Of a DNA stretch of 64,000 nt, positions 35,976-44,954 are shown piece after piece (the stretch's first letter is position 1; every line of letters begins with the position of its first letter). The stretch lies in assembly GCF_040829825.1 (NCBI RefSeq), contig NZ_JBFOLH010000001.1, one strand, 5' to 3'. The notes beneath the pieces were generated by a model, which ran no database searches, had not been told where the DNA came from, and worked only from the letters and a program-made list of their open reading frames with translations. The stretch comes from Leadbetterella sp040829825. Its GTDB lineage: Bacteria; Bacteroidota; Bacteroidia; Cytophagales; Spirosomataceae. The translations under genes were made by a program, and so were the position numbers.

Positions 35976-36629
35976 ATGAAACTATTACTCATTATAGGCC
36001 TGTTAACAGGCTCACCGGATACGGTGAAGGCTGAATCCGTGCAACTGAACATAAGCACGCTGGGCGGTGGATTGGAAAGTTCTTTCCGGTTTACCGCCCG
36101 GCCTGTTTCTATACGGGCCGGGGTAAATTATGTGTGGTTCAGGAAACCGCTTCGCTTTGAAACCGCCACTGACAGCTATCTGAATGCACAACCCGATATT
36201 TACAGCGGCCATGTATATGTGCTGGCCGATTATCACTTTCTGAAGAAACGCTGGCTGCGGGCTACCGCCGGACTGGCCTATGCCCCTTTCCAACGTTATG
36301 CAGCCTTTTTTGATACCGACGGCGACCTGAAGCTGGGTGAAATGACCATACCGAAAAATGAATTCGGCCATACTGACCTGGAGATACGGTGGAACCGGCT
36401 GAAGCCTTACCTGGGCATAGGTATCGGCAGGCAGGTGATGCAGAAACGGGTGGGCTTGTGCCTCGACCTGGGCATGTTTCACCTGGGAAGCCCGAAGCTC
36501 CGGCTGAACTACGAAGGTTTCCTGGAAACCACCACCATTGACGAAGAGGTGTTGAAAATCCAGCAGAATATGAGGGGGTACAGGTTTTATCCGTACCTCT
36601 CGATACAGGTTAAGTACCGGGTGTATTAG
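35976..36629 (+). CDS. Outer-membrane beta-barrel-like protein of unknown function
   Basis: The 217-residue product has a signal peptide (cut after VKAES or nearby) and alternating strands ('FRFTARPVSIRAGVNYVWF', 'GHVYVLADYHFL', 'WLRATAGLAYAPF', 'LKPYLGIGIGRQV', 'FYPYLSIQVKYRVY'). It ends in an aromatic residue, as expected of an outer-membrane barrel of about 8 strands. No family name can be given. It is enclosed by repeat loci D and E, and its TAG stop is part of a repeat unit. A role in capsule assembly is only suggested by position. Confidence 0.72.
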   Translation: MKLLLIIGLLTGSPDTVKAESVQLNISTLGGGLESSFRFTARPVSIRAGVNYVWFRKPLRFETATDSYLNAQPDIYSGHVYVLADYHFLKKRWLRATAGLAYAPFQRYAAFFDTDGDLKLGEMTIPKNEFGHTDLEIRWNRLKPYLGIGIGRQVMQKRVGLCLDLGMFHLGSPKLRLNYEGFLETTTIDEEVLKIQQNMRGYRFYPYLSIQVKYRVY

Positions 36630-36681
36630 TTCCGGGTACCGAGTAGTTAGTTCCGAGTACTTCAACTCGGTACCCGGAACT
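36625..36681. repeat. TTCCGAGT repeat locus E (inverted pair)
   Basis: Arms 36628-36644 (AGTTCCGGGTACCGAGT) and 36665-36681 are perfect 17-bp inverted repeats with a 20-bp loop that holds a further unit. The left arm overlaps the stop codon of the preceding gene. Confidence 0.92.
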
Positions 36682-36726
36682 GACCCACCCGTAAAACCAG
36701 CACACTCATAGTTAAAATTAACATTT

Positions 36727-38283
36727 ATGAAAAAATTGCTTTTCCTTCTCCTAACTATTACCGCTTGTAAAAATCCGGTGGAAGATTTTGTGCTGGGCTT
36801 TAAGGAGCCTATTGAGACCGGTACTTTGCGGATACAGTTTAACCTGCCGGAAGAAGGTAAGGTGCCCGCTGACCTGAAATTTTCAGTTACCGGGCCGGAT
36901 GCCGCCCAGATAGTAAGCCACCTGAATACTCCCAAATACCGCATCAATGCAGAAGGGGTGGTGGTACTGGCCCTGGCGCCGGAGCTCGAGCCTACTCCCG
37001 AGCAACCGGTTGATTTTACGGTAGTAGCCGAAGCCGCCGGCTACCTGAAGGTGATCAGAAGATTCAAGTATACGGCGCGGACCAACCGGAGCTTCAGTGC
37101 CCGGCTGATCAAAGCCGGGCAGACCGGGGCAATGGCTACCCGCCAGCTGGAAATAGATGAGCAGGCAGCCGTAGAGGTGGCTAACGGAGCCGAAAAGCTG
37201 GAGCTGCGCCTGCCGGCAGGGAACCGTTTCTTTGACGAAAACGGGCAGGCCCTCAGCGGCACCCGCGAGCTGAGCCTGATCACTTATTCTGCAGCCGGCG
37301 CACAGAGCCGCCTACCCGACGGCGGAACGGCCGCAAAACCCCAGAATGCAGAAGGAAAACCGCTGGTCAACCCGTTTACGGTGAGCCGGGTGGCCGGCAT
37401 GGTATCTATAGAGATGAGCACGAAAAACCAGGAGGTGATCCGCTCTTTTAAGGAGCCCTTGCAGGCGGTGATGCAGCTCAACCCCAACACGCTTCACCCG
37501 GTGACCGGCAAGCCCATTAAAGCAGGCGACCGACTGGATATCATCAGCTACGATACCGATGAAGGCGTATGGAAGCTGGAAGGAGAAACAGCCGTCAGCA
37601 AAAATGCCGGCGGGGCGCTGGTGGCGGAGTTCCCTATCCCCCACCTCAGCTACTGGATAGCCGGCTGGATACAGGAGATTTGTGCCAAAGGGCCGTCGTT
37701 CCGGGTTTCGAGCGACTATACCAACCTCGACATCAGCCATCTCGCCCGGCTGGTCAACGCCAGGGACGGCAGCGTGATCAAAGAATATTACCTGTCGCTG
37801 AATAAGGGAAAAACACTTAACGTAAGCCTGCTTCCGGCCCAGGACGACCCGGTTAAATTGGTAGTGCTGGATTACAACAATTACCACGGCGGGAACAAAG
37901 CCAAAGTACTGGCGACTTCTGCAGCCGTACCGCTGTGCGAAAGCAGGACAGTGGACCTGCCGGCCGTTCGGGCCACGCTGCCGAAGCCGCTGACCATTGA
38001 GATGAACAATACATGCCCGAACGGCTCGACCATCCCTGACAGCAAGCTGCCGGCCCAGCTGCGGATACAGTTCAGCGAGGTGGGAAAAAATGCCTGGAAA
38101 GACGCCGGGGTAATTACACGGGGAGCCAAAACCGCCGTTACTTACCGTTTACTGATCGGTAGGCGCTACGACCTGCGGGGCAGCACCGACGGGGGCGTCA
38201 GCTGGCCATACCAGACGCTGAATGCACATATTGATAAGGCGTACTGGCTGGCGGATCTGAAGGATCTGGGGTATTGTAAGTAA
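36727..38283 (+). CDS. Large lipoprotein of unknown function
   Basis: The 518-residue product has a short signal peptide with lipobox TITAC (Cys15). The first 115 residues have a beta-rich, Ig-like feel ('TGTLRIQFNLPEEGKVPADLKF'). Residues about 150-320 ('LRLPAGNRFFDENGQALSGTRELSLITYS', 'GMVSIEMSTKNQEV', 'WKLEGETAVSKNAGG') resemble the interdomain of Bacteroidota surface lipoproteins with ZU5- or GAIN-like folds; this is not firm. It converges with the ATPase at 38290, leaving only 6 bp between stops. Confidence 0.7.
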   Translation: MKKLLFLLLTITACKNPVEDFVLGFKEPIETGTLRIQFNLPEEGKVPADLKFSVTGPDAAQIVSHLNTPKYRINAEGVVVLALAPELEPTPEQPVDFTVVAEAAGYLKVIRRFKYTARTNRSFSARLIKAGQTGAMATRQLEIDEQAAVEVANGAEKLELRLPAGNRFFDENGQALSGTRELSLITYSAAGAQSRLPDGGTAAKPQNAEGKPLVNPFTVSRVAGMVSIEMSTKNQEVIRSFKEPLQAVMQLNPNTLHPVTGKPIKAGDRLDIISYDTDEGVWKLEGETAVSKNAGGALVAEFPIPHLSYWIAGWIQEICAKGPSFRVSSDYTNLDISHLARLVNARDGSVIKEYYLSLNKGKTLNVSLLPAQDDPVKLVVLDYNNYHGGNKAKVLATSAAVPLCESRTVDLPAVRATLPKPLTIEMNNTCPNGSTIPDSKLPAQLRIQFSEVGKNAWKDAGVITRGAKTAVTYRLLIGRRYDLRGSTDGGVSWPYQTLNAHIDKAYWLADLKDLGYCK

Positions 38284-38289
38284 TTTTCA

Positions 38290-40482
38290 TTATTTGAAAA
38301 TACTTAAATCGATGGCTTTTATAAGGCCGTTCTCGGGTAACTCTGCCAGAGGTGTTTCATCTATATCTGAAACGGCACGATCAAAAGCTATTTGCAGTTT
38401 TTCAAACTGTTCTATCATTTCAATTTTAACTCTGATGTTAGCCCCTTGTATTTCGCTTTCCATTTCACTTTGTCTTTTAAGGAATTTGATATTACTTAAG
38501 AGAAGCCTGTTGAATAATAATTCGGGGTGCTCAATTTTGGAATAGTTTTGTTTGACGTGATAGAAACAGAAAATTTTCTTAAAATGCTCCAGCCAGTTTT
38601 TATGATTATTTTTTTGAAGTTCATCTTTTATATGGTAGAGCGCTTCAATATGGCTTTGGGCCAAATCTAGAAGGAACATAATGTATAATTTTAATTTTGG
38701 AGTAGTAATTGGCTCAAGATCATTTTCATAAAGCTCAATTGATTTGTTTGCTGATTTCCTTTTGACTTCTTCTTTTAAATCGGCAAAAACACTATAGAAT
38801 TTTGTACTTGAAAATGAAAGTAAATTACAGGATCTTGGTGTCAGAGATACCTGGATACCGGTTTTCCGGGTCATTCTGTCATGCTCATTGTAGAATTCCA
38901 GTAAGCCTTTATGGATACCGTTTTTCTCTTTATGCAAAAAATGTATCCTTTCAAGAACCAGATCACTATTATAGCCTATTTCAGACATTACGCTGATTAC
39001 TTCTTTAAGCTGGGCCTTTTTCCCATAGCTGAAGTTCCTATATTCCTGTTTACTCAAATTAAAGATTACGCAGAAAATAAGATGGTCTATGTTGCAGTTA
39101 ATTACCGGCTCTTTTCTTCGCTTCCACGAATCCACATCTTTTGGAAGATTGTATATTTCATCCTCATAGTATTTCTTCGCATACTTTATCCAGCTGTAAA
39201 AGAAAGTTTGTAATATAATGCTAAGGCGATATTTATTTAAAGTCAATATTGATAAAGAGTATCTTCTGTCAAAAACAATATACTCAATGAAGTTTGAAAT
39301 ATCTACCAGCATTTGTCTTCTATTAAAATTGCAAAGTTCAAAGAAGTCGCTGGCCAGCCAATCGTCATTATGGATCAATTCATAAAACGCTTCCATTTCT
39401 TCTATTGACTCATCTAAAATAGCGATGTTGTTTTTAAAGAAATTGAGCCTTTTGTTGTAAATTTTTTTGGCAAACAAATCCTTCGCCTGATTTGCATTTG
39501 TAATTTTCAGGATTTGTCTTATCCGTTCCGGATCAGGACTTTCAGTAATGGCAGCCGTTTCTGTCTCTAAATACTCACCAGGGATCAGGTCTTCATAATT
39601 TAAATTTATTTCATTTACAATCTGTGATCCAAAATCAGAATAATCGACAATATTTTTTTCACGGATAACACATACTATATTTGCAATGCCACGATATATA
39701 TTAAGTTCATTCCTGACTACTTTCTGAAACGTACCTCTGATCTCAGTATCCAGTATACTATCGATATTATCAAAAGCTAACACACAATTTCTCTCAATGT
39801 TATCTTTGTTAATTAGAAATGAAAGATAATTATGAGGTTTTAACTCATGGAATATTTCCCAGCAAATGTCTTGTAGCACTGTGGAGAAGCTGTTGAAAAG
39901 CGAATACTCAAGCCATTCAAGATAAGTTTTTTCTTTTTTGGCGTTTAAGTCAAAGTCATATACCGTTCTTAGGTTTGAAAGTAGTCTGGTCAATTTGGGA
40001 TTATGAGGTGCTTGTGCGAGTTCTCTTTTTTGCTCCAGGAAATAAATAATCTCCCGTGTGCTGATATCCGGATAATCAAGTTTAATTTTCTCTTGAATAC
40101 AGTCAGTAATAAATTGGGACATATTTTCGAATGACTGGTTGACCTCATTGTTAATTCCGGGGATCTTTTTGAAGTCGAAATACAATATCAAACCATTATC
40201 CTCTTTGAGTTTTGACAACACTTTACGAACTACCGTTGTCTTCCCTGTACCGGGTTGGCCTATAAAATAGAGGGGTGCACGATCTGTTCTGAGTGAATAT
40301 TCCAGCTCTTCTTCCTTTTTCTCCCTGGTTACATAAACCTGCTCAAAAAAAACTTTTTCATTCAGGGGAAAGCTAGCAGAATTTGTGTTAGCTTCATAAT
40401 ACTCATCTATTGCAAATGTTAAGATGGACTCGAAAAATTTAAAATTTTTCTGTTTATTTTTCATCATGGATTTCTTTATCAA
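38290..40482 (-). CDS. Orphan P-loop ATPase, candidate defence protein
   Basis: The 730-residue protein has Walker A IGQPGTGKTTVV (about 74-86) and Walker B CVLAFDNIDSIL (about 233-244), with a polar 'IANIVCVIREKNI' sensor stretch after it. It thus fits ATPases of the STAND/AAA type with an Asp-Asn-Ile-Asp box, like that in the ATPase-TIR protein (IDNIDEAF). The C-terminal 400 residues are helical and carry no known toxin domain. The upstream membrane gene at 40454 overlaps it by a few codons, so the two form one unit. It is AT-rich relative to its neighbours. Starts at 40482 or 40464 are both plausible. Confidence 0.75.
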   Translation of the reverse strand: MIKKSMMKNKQKNFKFFESILTFAIDEYYEANTNSASFPLNEKVFFEQVYVTREKKEEELEYSLRTDRAPLYFIGQPGTGKTTVVRKVLSKLKEDNGLILYFDFKKIPGINNEVNQSFENMSQFITDCIQEKIKLDYPDISTREIIYFLEQKRELAQAPHNPKLTRLLSNLRTVYDFDLNAKKEKTYLEWLEYSLFNSFSTVLQDICWEIFHELKPHNYLSFLINKDNIERNCVLAFDNIDSILDTEIRGTFQKVVRNELNIYRGIANIVCVIREKNIVDYSDFGSQIVNEINLNYEDLIPGEYLETETAAITESPDPERIRQILKITNANQAKDLFAKKIYNKRLNFFKNNIAILDESIEEMEAFYELIHNDDWLASDFFELCNFNRRQMLVDISNFIEYIVFDRRYSLSILTLNKYRLSIILQTFFYSWIKYAKKYYEDEIYNLPKDVDSWKRRKEPVINCNIDHLIFCVIFNLSKQEYRNFSYGKKAQLKEVISVMSEIGYNSDLVLERIHFLHKEKNGIHKGLLEFYNEHDRMTRKTGIQVSLTPRSCNLLSFSSTKFYSVFADLKEEVKRKSANKSIELYENDLEPITTPKLKLYIMFLLDLAQSHIEALYHIKDELQKNNHKNWLEHFKKIFCFYHVKQNYSKIEHPELLFNRLLLSNIKFLKRQSEMESEIQGANIRVKIEMIEQFEKLQIAFDRAVSDIDETPLAELPENGLIKAIDLSIFK

Positions 40483-40840
40483 CTAATGTCAGGATATGTT
40501 CTTTTTTAGCTTTTGCTTGTGCGACTATACTTTGATCCACATCTTTATATTTCCCCTCTTCCATCGAATAATATTGTAATAAAGTAGTGAGCGATAACAG
40601 CCTGTTATTTTTTTGTGCCAGATTAATTTCATTGGCAATGCTCTTTTGCTGTACACCAATCGTATAAATCAGAGCAACAAAGCCCAAACCTGAGAATAGG
40701 GAGTTTATAACCGCATAAGTATCAGCAAACTTACTTCTGTGCTCCAACTCGGGAAATAAGCAAGCCAAGATAACAGGGGAAATAATCCATAAAATCACAA
40801 CGAAGCATAGAGATGAGAGGAAAAGTCTTTTTGGGGACAT
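40454..40840 (-). CDS. Small two-helix membrane protein partnered with the ATPase
   Basis: From the ATG at 40840 (MSPKRLFL) the product has 128 residues: two membrane helices (about 5-24 and 38-61, the second in 'SLFSGLGFVALIYTIGVQQK') and a charged helical tail of about 65 residues. The phrase LFSGLGFVALIYTI is common in small membrane proteins of phage-defence neighbourhoods. An upstream ATG at 40897 is in frame, but its extra residues have no family likeness. Its 3' end overlaps the start of the ATPase, indicating translational coupling. Inference: it anchors the ATPase at the membrane, or is its effector. Confidence 0.72.
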   Translation of the reverse strand: MSPKRLFLSSLCFVVILWIISPVILACLFPELEHRSKFADTYAVINSLFSGLGFVALIYTIGVQQKSIANEINLAQKNNRLLSLTTLLQYYSMEEGKYKDVDQSIVAQAKAKKEHILTLVDKEIHDEK

Positions 40841-41025
40841 ATTATAGGCGGTTTTAAGGTTATTACACTGCCAATTTAATAAAATATATAGCGGCATTCC
40901 TATAATATCTGAAAATAATTACATTTTATGTTGATAATTTGATAATGGTTTATTACATTCGTAGTGATAAATCATTGTTAAACAACCTTCTACGGTAAAC
41001 CTTAGAACCCCTAAACCCTATTTAC

Positions 41026-41661
41026 ATGAAAATCGTATACCTCCTGGCGGTTTTATCCTGCCTTGTGCTGGCCGGTTGCAGAACCAGCATTCGTGAGCAT
41101 CACTATTTTAAAGATAATGCGAAGGAACTACCTAATTATTACCGGGTTGACATTACTGCGCATACCTGGCTATTTTCAAAAACCAGGTATTGGTCAGGTT
41201 ATTTTAAAACAGATGCCATTGATGTCTATTTTAATGAATTCAGCCAGCCGGATAACGGAAAACTGCAGGACTCCAGCGGGGGCATGCAGGCCTTAGCCGC
41301 TGATCCTGACAGGCAGTTAGTAGTAATTCTATCTTCCAATGCAGATGATATAGCCAACCAGATCGGGAATATTACCCAGTCAAAAAACGCACTTCAACAT
41401 CTTTTAAGCCTTGCAAATGTCAATAATGCTGAAAGGTTGACCGCTACAACAGATGAAATAGATTTTCAACTTCACAAAAATAAAGTATTTGTGGCGTTGG
41501 GAGATGCGTTGCTAAATGACCTGGAAAATAAGGATTCTACCATTATACATTCTGCCTTGCTCCAGCTGATGAATCATATTGTTTTGGAGAATAATGTGGA
41601 AAATAAGATGCTTGACTCTATTGGTGAGGCCAGGCTCAGAAAAGTTATAAAAAGAAAATAA
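41026..41661 (+). CDS. Lipoprotein, first gene of an unknown operon
   Basis: The 211-residue product has a signal peptide with lipobox LAGC (Cys18). The mature part is mixed alpha/beta with no family I recognise; 'QLVVILSSNADDIANQIGNITQSK' (about 92-115) is its most ordered phrase. It is read divergently from the membrane/ATPase pair, 128-185 bp away depending on the start used, and is followed after 26 bp by another lipoprotein gene. The two probably act at the same envelope site. Confidence 0.75.
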   Translation: MKIVYLLAVLSCLVLAGCRTSIREHHYFKDNAKELPNYYRVDITAHTWLFSKTRYWSGYFKTDAIDVYFNEFSQPDNGKLQDSSGGMQALAADPDRQLVVILSSNADDIANQIGNITQSKNALQHLLSLANVNNAERLTATTDEIDFQLHKNKVFVALGDALLNDLENKDSTIIHSALLQLMNHIVLENNVENKMLDSIGEARLRKVIKRK

Positions 41662-41687
41662 ACCCGGTACTATAAATCAGATAAAAG

Positions 41688-43070
41688 ATGAAAACAAAGT
41701 TACTCGTTACGTTAATGCCTGTGGCGCTTGCTTTGTGGAGCTGCAACGCCCGGCTGACCATAGATATGAAAATCCTGGACAAGACTTATTTATTAAATAA
41801 CCCGGCTTATTGGCTGGAAAGAGTGAAGCCATTGGAGCAGAAGATCCGGCAAAATTTATTGAATAACCGTTACAAAGAACTGGAGAAATCAATTCTTGCT
41901 GAAACTTCGAAAAGCATGAATTCTATTACTGCAAAACGGGAACAACAGCGCAGGGAACGCATAGATCAATTGGGAAAAGAAAGCAAAGAATATTCTCTTA
42001 AGATAGATAAGCTGAAAATAAACCTGAGAACCCAGGATTCCCTGATTACGGCCCAGTCCAAGGATACGAAAAAAGTGGCCGGTCTGAAAAATGAGAAAGA
42101 AATACTGCAATACCAAATGGATACTCTTACGCAGAGCTGGCTGACAAAAGCTCAATTAATTAAAGACGGAAAGGACGCTATTCAAATGGAAAAACAAACA
42201 TTCCGGAGGATACATGAAAATGCTAAATCAACCATTAATGCACAGATAGATTCAATTATTCAAATTCATACAAGAGCACTAGCTGCTTTTGACAGGGCAT
42301 GGACTGCACCATCCTGTCCCGATACTAAAACGGGCAAGCTTGATTCGTGCCAAAGACAATCAGCAGCTATACAGGATTATAGTTTGAGCTTTGAATTGGC
42401 TACAAACGGATTTATTGAGCTTAACAAGCTTGGAAATACTGTGAAGAAAGACCTTATGGCACTTAGTGATTTACTATCTGCAGATGAAACTTTTGATTTT
42501 AAAACATTGGATGACATAATAAGACAGGTAGTAACCTTCATAGAAGAAGAAGTGCAGCCGCTCACAGAAATAAAAGAAAAGAGATCAGTACAGAATGACC
42601 CTCTTGCCTCTTTTGTGGCAGGGGCTGGCGATCAATACTGGAAAGCAAAAATGAATGAAGCATCAGCTTATACCCGTATAGGCAATTCTGATATAGCTAT
42701 TGTCACCCAGCCCAATGGCGAGTACACGGTAAAAGGAGTCAGAAATGATGCATCTAATGCCACAAAGGCTACATTTAGTTTTATGAGCAGTACAATAGAA
42801 GTATTATCGAATTATGCGGGCTTTGGTTTCAGCTCTTCTCCCGATTCTTCAGAATCTGAGCAGGCGGCTGTTAGTATGTCAGGCAGTATGATTCAAGCCG
42901 GGTCCAACCTGAACAGACTTAAAAAAAACAGTGAGTATGCCAGGGAATTAATCTATTATACGATTCTCAATGAAGAATCTAATCTTAATGATTCTTTAAA
43001 AAGGAAAGAGGCCATTGAAAATATCCGGAATATCTTTAATGCAAATAAAAAACTACTATTAAACGAATAA
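41688..43070 (+). CDS. Coiled-coil lipoprotein of the unknown operon
   Basis: The 460-residue product has lipobox ALWSC (Cys19). Residues about 60-180 form a long coiled coil rich in Lys/Glu/Gln ('REQQRRERIDQLGKESKEY', 'NEKEILQYQMDTLTQSW'). The C-terminal half holds an Ala/Gly-rich central segment ('VAGAGDQYWKAKMNEASAYT') and 'TFSFMSSTIEVLSNYAG'. No family is recognised. The next gene starts 3 bp after its stop, so the operon is tight. Confidence 0.75.
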   Translation: MKTKLLVTLMPVALALWSCNARLTIDMKILDKTYLLNNPAYWLERVKPLEQKIRQNLLNNRYKELEKSILAETSKSMNSITAKREQQRRERIDQLGKESKEYSLKIDKLKINLRTQDSLITAQSKDTKKVAGLKNEKEILQYQMDTLTQSWLTKAQLIKDGKDAIQMEKQTFRRIHENAKSTINAQIDSIIQIHTRALAAFDRAWTAPSCPDTKTGKLDSCQRQSAAIQDYSLSFELATNGFIELNKLGNTVKKDLMALSDLLSADETFDFKTLDDIIRQVVTFIEEEVQPLTEIKEKRSVQNDPLASFVAGAGDQYWKAKMNEASAYTRIGNSDIAIVTQPNGEYTVKGVRNDASNATKATFSFMSSTIEVLSNYAGFGFSSSPDSSESEQAAVSMSGSMIQAGSNLNRLKKNSEYARELIYYTILNEESNLNDSLKRKEAIENIRNIFNANKKLLLNE

Positions 43071-43073
43071 ATC

Positions 43074-43445
43074 ATGTTCCAGGTTAATGATGAAGTAAGA
43101 TGCATATGTCCGTATAACGGACCGACATCAGTTACAGGTGTTGTGGTTAAGGGCCCTACAGCCGTGTTTGGAGCCAATTATTATACAGTAGCTTTTTTAG
43201 GTTATGGTAACTTATTATTGGCAGAATCCTGTCTGAAGCATAGTGAAGGGCTGTTTGCGGATACAGATACTGTAGTGGGTGAGCTGGTTACGGTCAATAG
43301 TAAAAAGGTACCGGAAGGAACAACGGGTATTGTAGCTTCTGCGCCCTATCAGATGTTTGGCAAGACCTATTATAAGGTACTTCTGGATGACCAGGAAGAA
43401 CCGATCAGTATGCTGGAATCAAGTATAACTTTCCATAGCTCCTGA
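43074..43445 (+). CDS. Small protein with two SH3-like repeats
   Basis: The 123-residue product has no signal peptide. It is made of two related halves of about 57 residues: 'GVVVKGPTAVFGANYYTVAFLG' in the first lines up with 'GIVASAPYQMFGKTYYKVLLDD' in the second, and both end in a similar L.ES..L phrase. The pattern of short strands around glycine fits an SH3/KOW-like barrel. It may be the cytoplasmic partner of the lipoproteins encoded just upstream; this is inference. Confidence 0.7.
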   Translation: MFQVNDEVRCICPYNGPTSVTGVVVKGPTAVFGANYYTVAFLGYGNLLLAESCLKHSEGLFADTDTVVGELVTVNSKKVPEGTTGIVASAPYQMFGKTYYKVLLDDQEEPISMLESSITFHSS

Positions 43446-43498
43446 TACATATATTTTTACATTTCTCAGGCAGGGCAAAGGGATGTACAGTACCGGGC

Positions 43499-44047
43499 TT
43501 ATTTTGAATTACCGGTATAGAACAAGGGAATAACGAGAGTGTATATAGGCAAAAACAACGCCCCTAAAAACTGGATGGTGTATCCGCCTATGTCTTCACC
43601 GTCCAAAGGTCCACCTAAAGAAAAAGCCCATACCACAAATGAAATTGTAGAAAAGACGATTTGCCGGGTGCTTATTACACCGGCAACCTTCTTAAGATAA
43701 AAAGGAGTGATGAGAAGTATCAGGCCAAAAACGATCCATTGAAGCGTACGGTTATTGCCCTGATTTTCACTACTTGATTTTATAATATTAAATACTCCTA
43801 AATAAACCCCTATAATATCGGCAGGAATAAGCTTGATAATTTTAGAGGTATAAGGGTCAGTTTCCTGGTTCACCGATTGGGTATTTAATGATATAGTGCG
43901 ACGAATGTTATTTTCGTCGATCACTTCACCCGTGCTTAGATCAACAGAGCGTTGGTTATCTCTTATATCCACAAAGAAACCCCCTTCTTGTACTGATGGG
44001 GTTGGGAATGGGGAAGATAATTTGCTGGTAATGATATTTCTTGACAT
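43499..44047 (-). CDS. Four-helix membrane protein of unknown function
   Basis: The 182-residue product has a polar N-terminal region (about 1-70) and four predicted membrane helices (about 77-92, 101-121, 127-147, 157-179). No family is recognised. It converges on the lipoprotein operon and is AT-rich like it, so it may belong to the same acquired block. Confidence 0.65.
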   Translation of the reverse strand: MSRNIITSKLSSPFPTPSVQEGGFFVDIRDNQRSVDLSTGEVIDENNIRRTISLNTQSVNQETDPYTSKIIKLIPADIIGVYLGVFNIIKSSSENQGNNRTLQWIVFGLILLITPFYLKKVAGVISTRQIVFSTISFVVWAFSLGGPLDGEDIGGYTIQFLGALFLPIYTLVIPLFYTGNSK

Positions 44048-44158
44048 AGGGTTAAAGGTTTATTTGTCATAAAGTTTACAATTAATGGACTGATTTCCAA
44101 ATGTTTTTGTATTTTTCATAACAAATACTCCCTAATATCCGGCATTGCCGCACGCAAT

Positions 44159-44905
44159 TCAAAGCAATTGCTCATTCAGAAATGTGGTGCTACCCAAAAC
44201 GGTAGTAAGCTTTCTGTTGACCAGCCTGTAGTTTATTAATGCATTCACATGCCGCTGATGATGGGCATCTGTACCCAGAAAATCTGCCAGGCCCGACTGT
44301 ACCAGCCCCTCTCCTGCTTTCATAACGTCTTTACCGTAATAACCGGTAAGTGAGAGCAGGTTAACCTGCAGTTTACACCCCATCTGGGCTATCCGTTCAA
44401 AAATTTCCGGGTGATGGTGCCAGTAAGTATAACGTTCGGGGTGGGCCAGGATAGGTGTGTATCCTTTATTAAAAAGAGAAAACAGGATATTTTCGTAGTT
44501 GGGTGAAGGCGCCATAAACGACATTTCCACCAGAACATATTTTTCTTTTCCAAAATACAGCAGGTCGTCAGCCTCCACCAGATTTTCGAAATGAAGATCC
44601 ATGAAATATTCAGCTGCTGCCTCTATTTCTATGGACAGGTCTGTATGGTTTTGCAATTCTGCTTTCAGATGGTCCAGGCCCTCACGAATAATTCCGCTTG
44701 TATTGGGGTAAACTCCCTGCATTATATGCGGCGTGGTAATGACCTTCCGGTAGCCCATTCCGGCCAGTCCACGGATCAGCCGGATGCTGGTTTCCGTATC
44801 TGGGGCGCCATCGTCTATTCCGGGGATAAGATGAGAGTGCATGTCGACTTTCAGGGCAGCTCCGGGTGTAAAATCATTTTCTTTTTTTCGGAAAAAAGGG
44901 AACAT
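44159..44905 (-). CDS. CpsB/CapC-type tyrosine phosphatase (PHP fold)
   Basis: The 248-residue protein carries the metal ligands of the PHP phosphatase family: VDMHSHLIPGIDDGA (about 20-34), 'ITTPHIM', 'ILAHPERY' and 'FLGTDAHH'. Family members (CpsB, YwqE) remove phosphate from the Tyr-rich tail of BY-kinases and so regulate capsule export. The likely substrate is the Wzc-like kinase at 33529-35871, though 8 kb of other genes lie between. It is immediately downstream of sufS on the same strand (49 bp). Confidence 0.9.
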   Translation of the reverse strand: MFPFFRKKENDFTPGAALKVDMHSHLIPGIDDGAPDTETSIRLIRGLAGMGYRKVITTPHIMQGVYPNTSGIIREGLDHLKAELQNHTDLSIEIEAAAEYFMDLHFENLVEADDLLYFGKEKYVLVEMSFMAPSPNYENILFSLFNKGYTPILAHPERYTYWHHHPEIFERIAQMGCKLQVNLLSLTGYYGKDVMKAGEGLVQSGLADFLGTDAHHQRHVNALINYRLVNRKLTTVLGSTTFLNEQLL

Positions 44906-44954
44906 GGACTAAACGGTTATTAATGCCTCTGGCCTTTGCCCGACACATCCGGAA

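Noticed and set aside
36012..36947. Minus-strand 311-codon frame across the barrel gene and repeat locus E
   Set aside because: It spans two plus-strand genes and a repeat, with no family likeness; a shadow frame.
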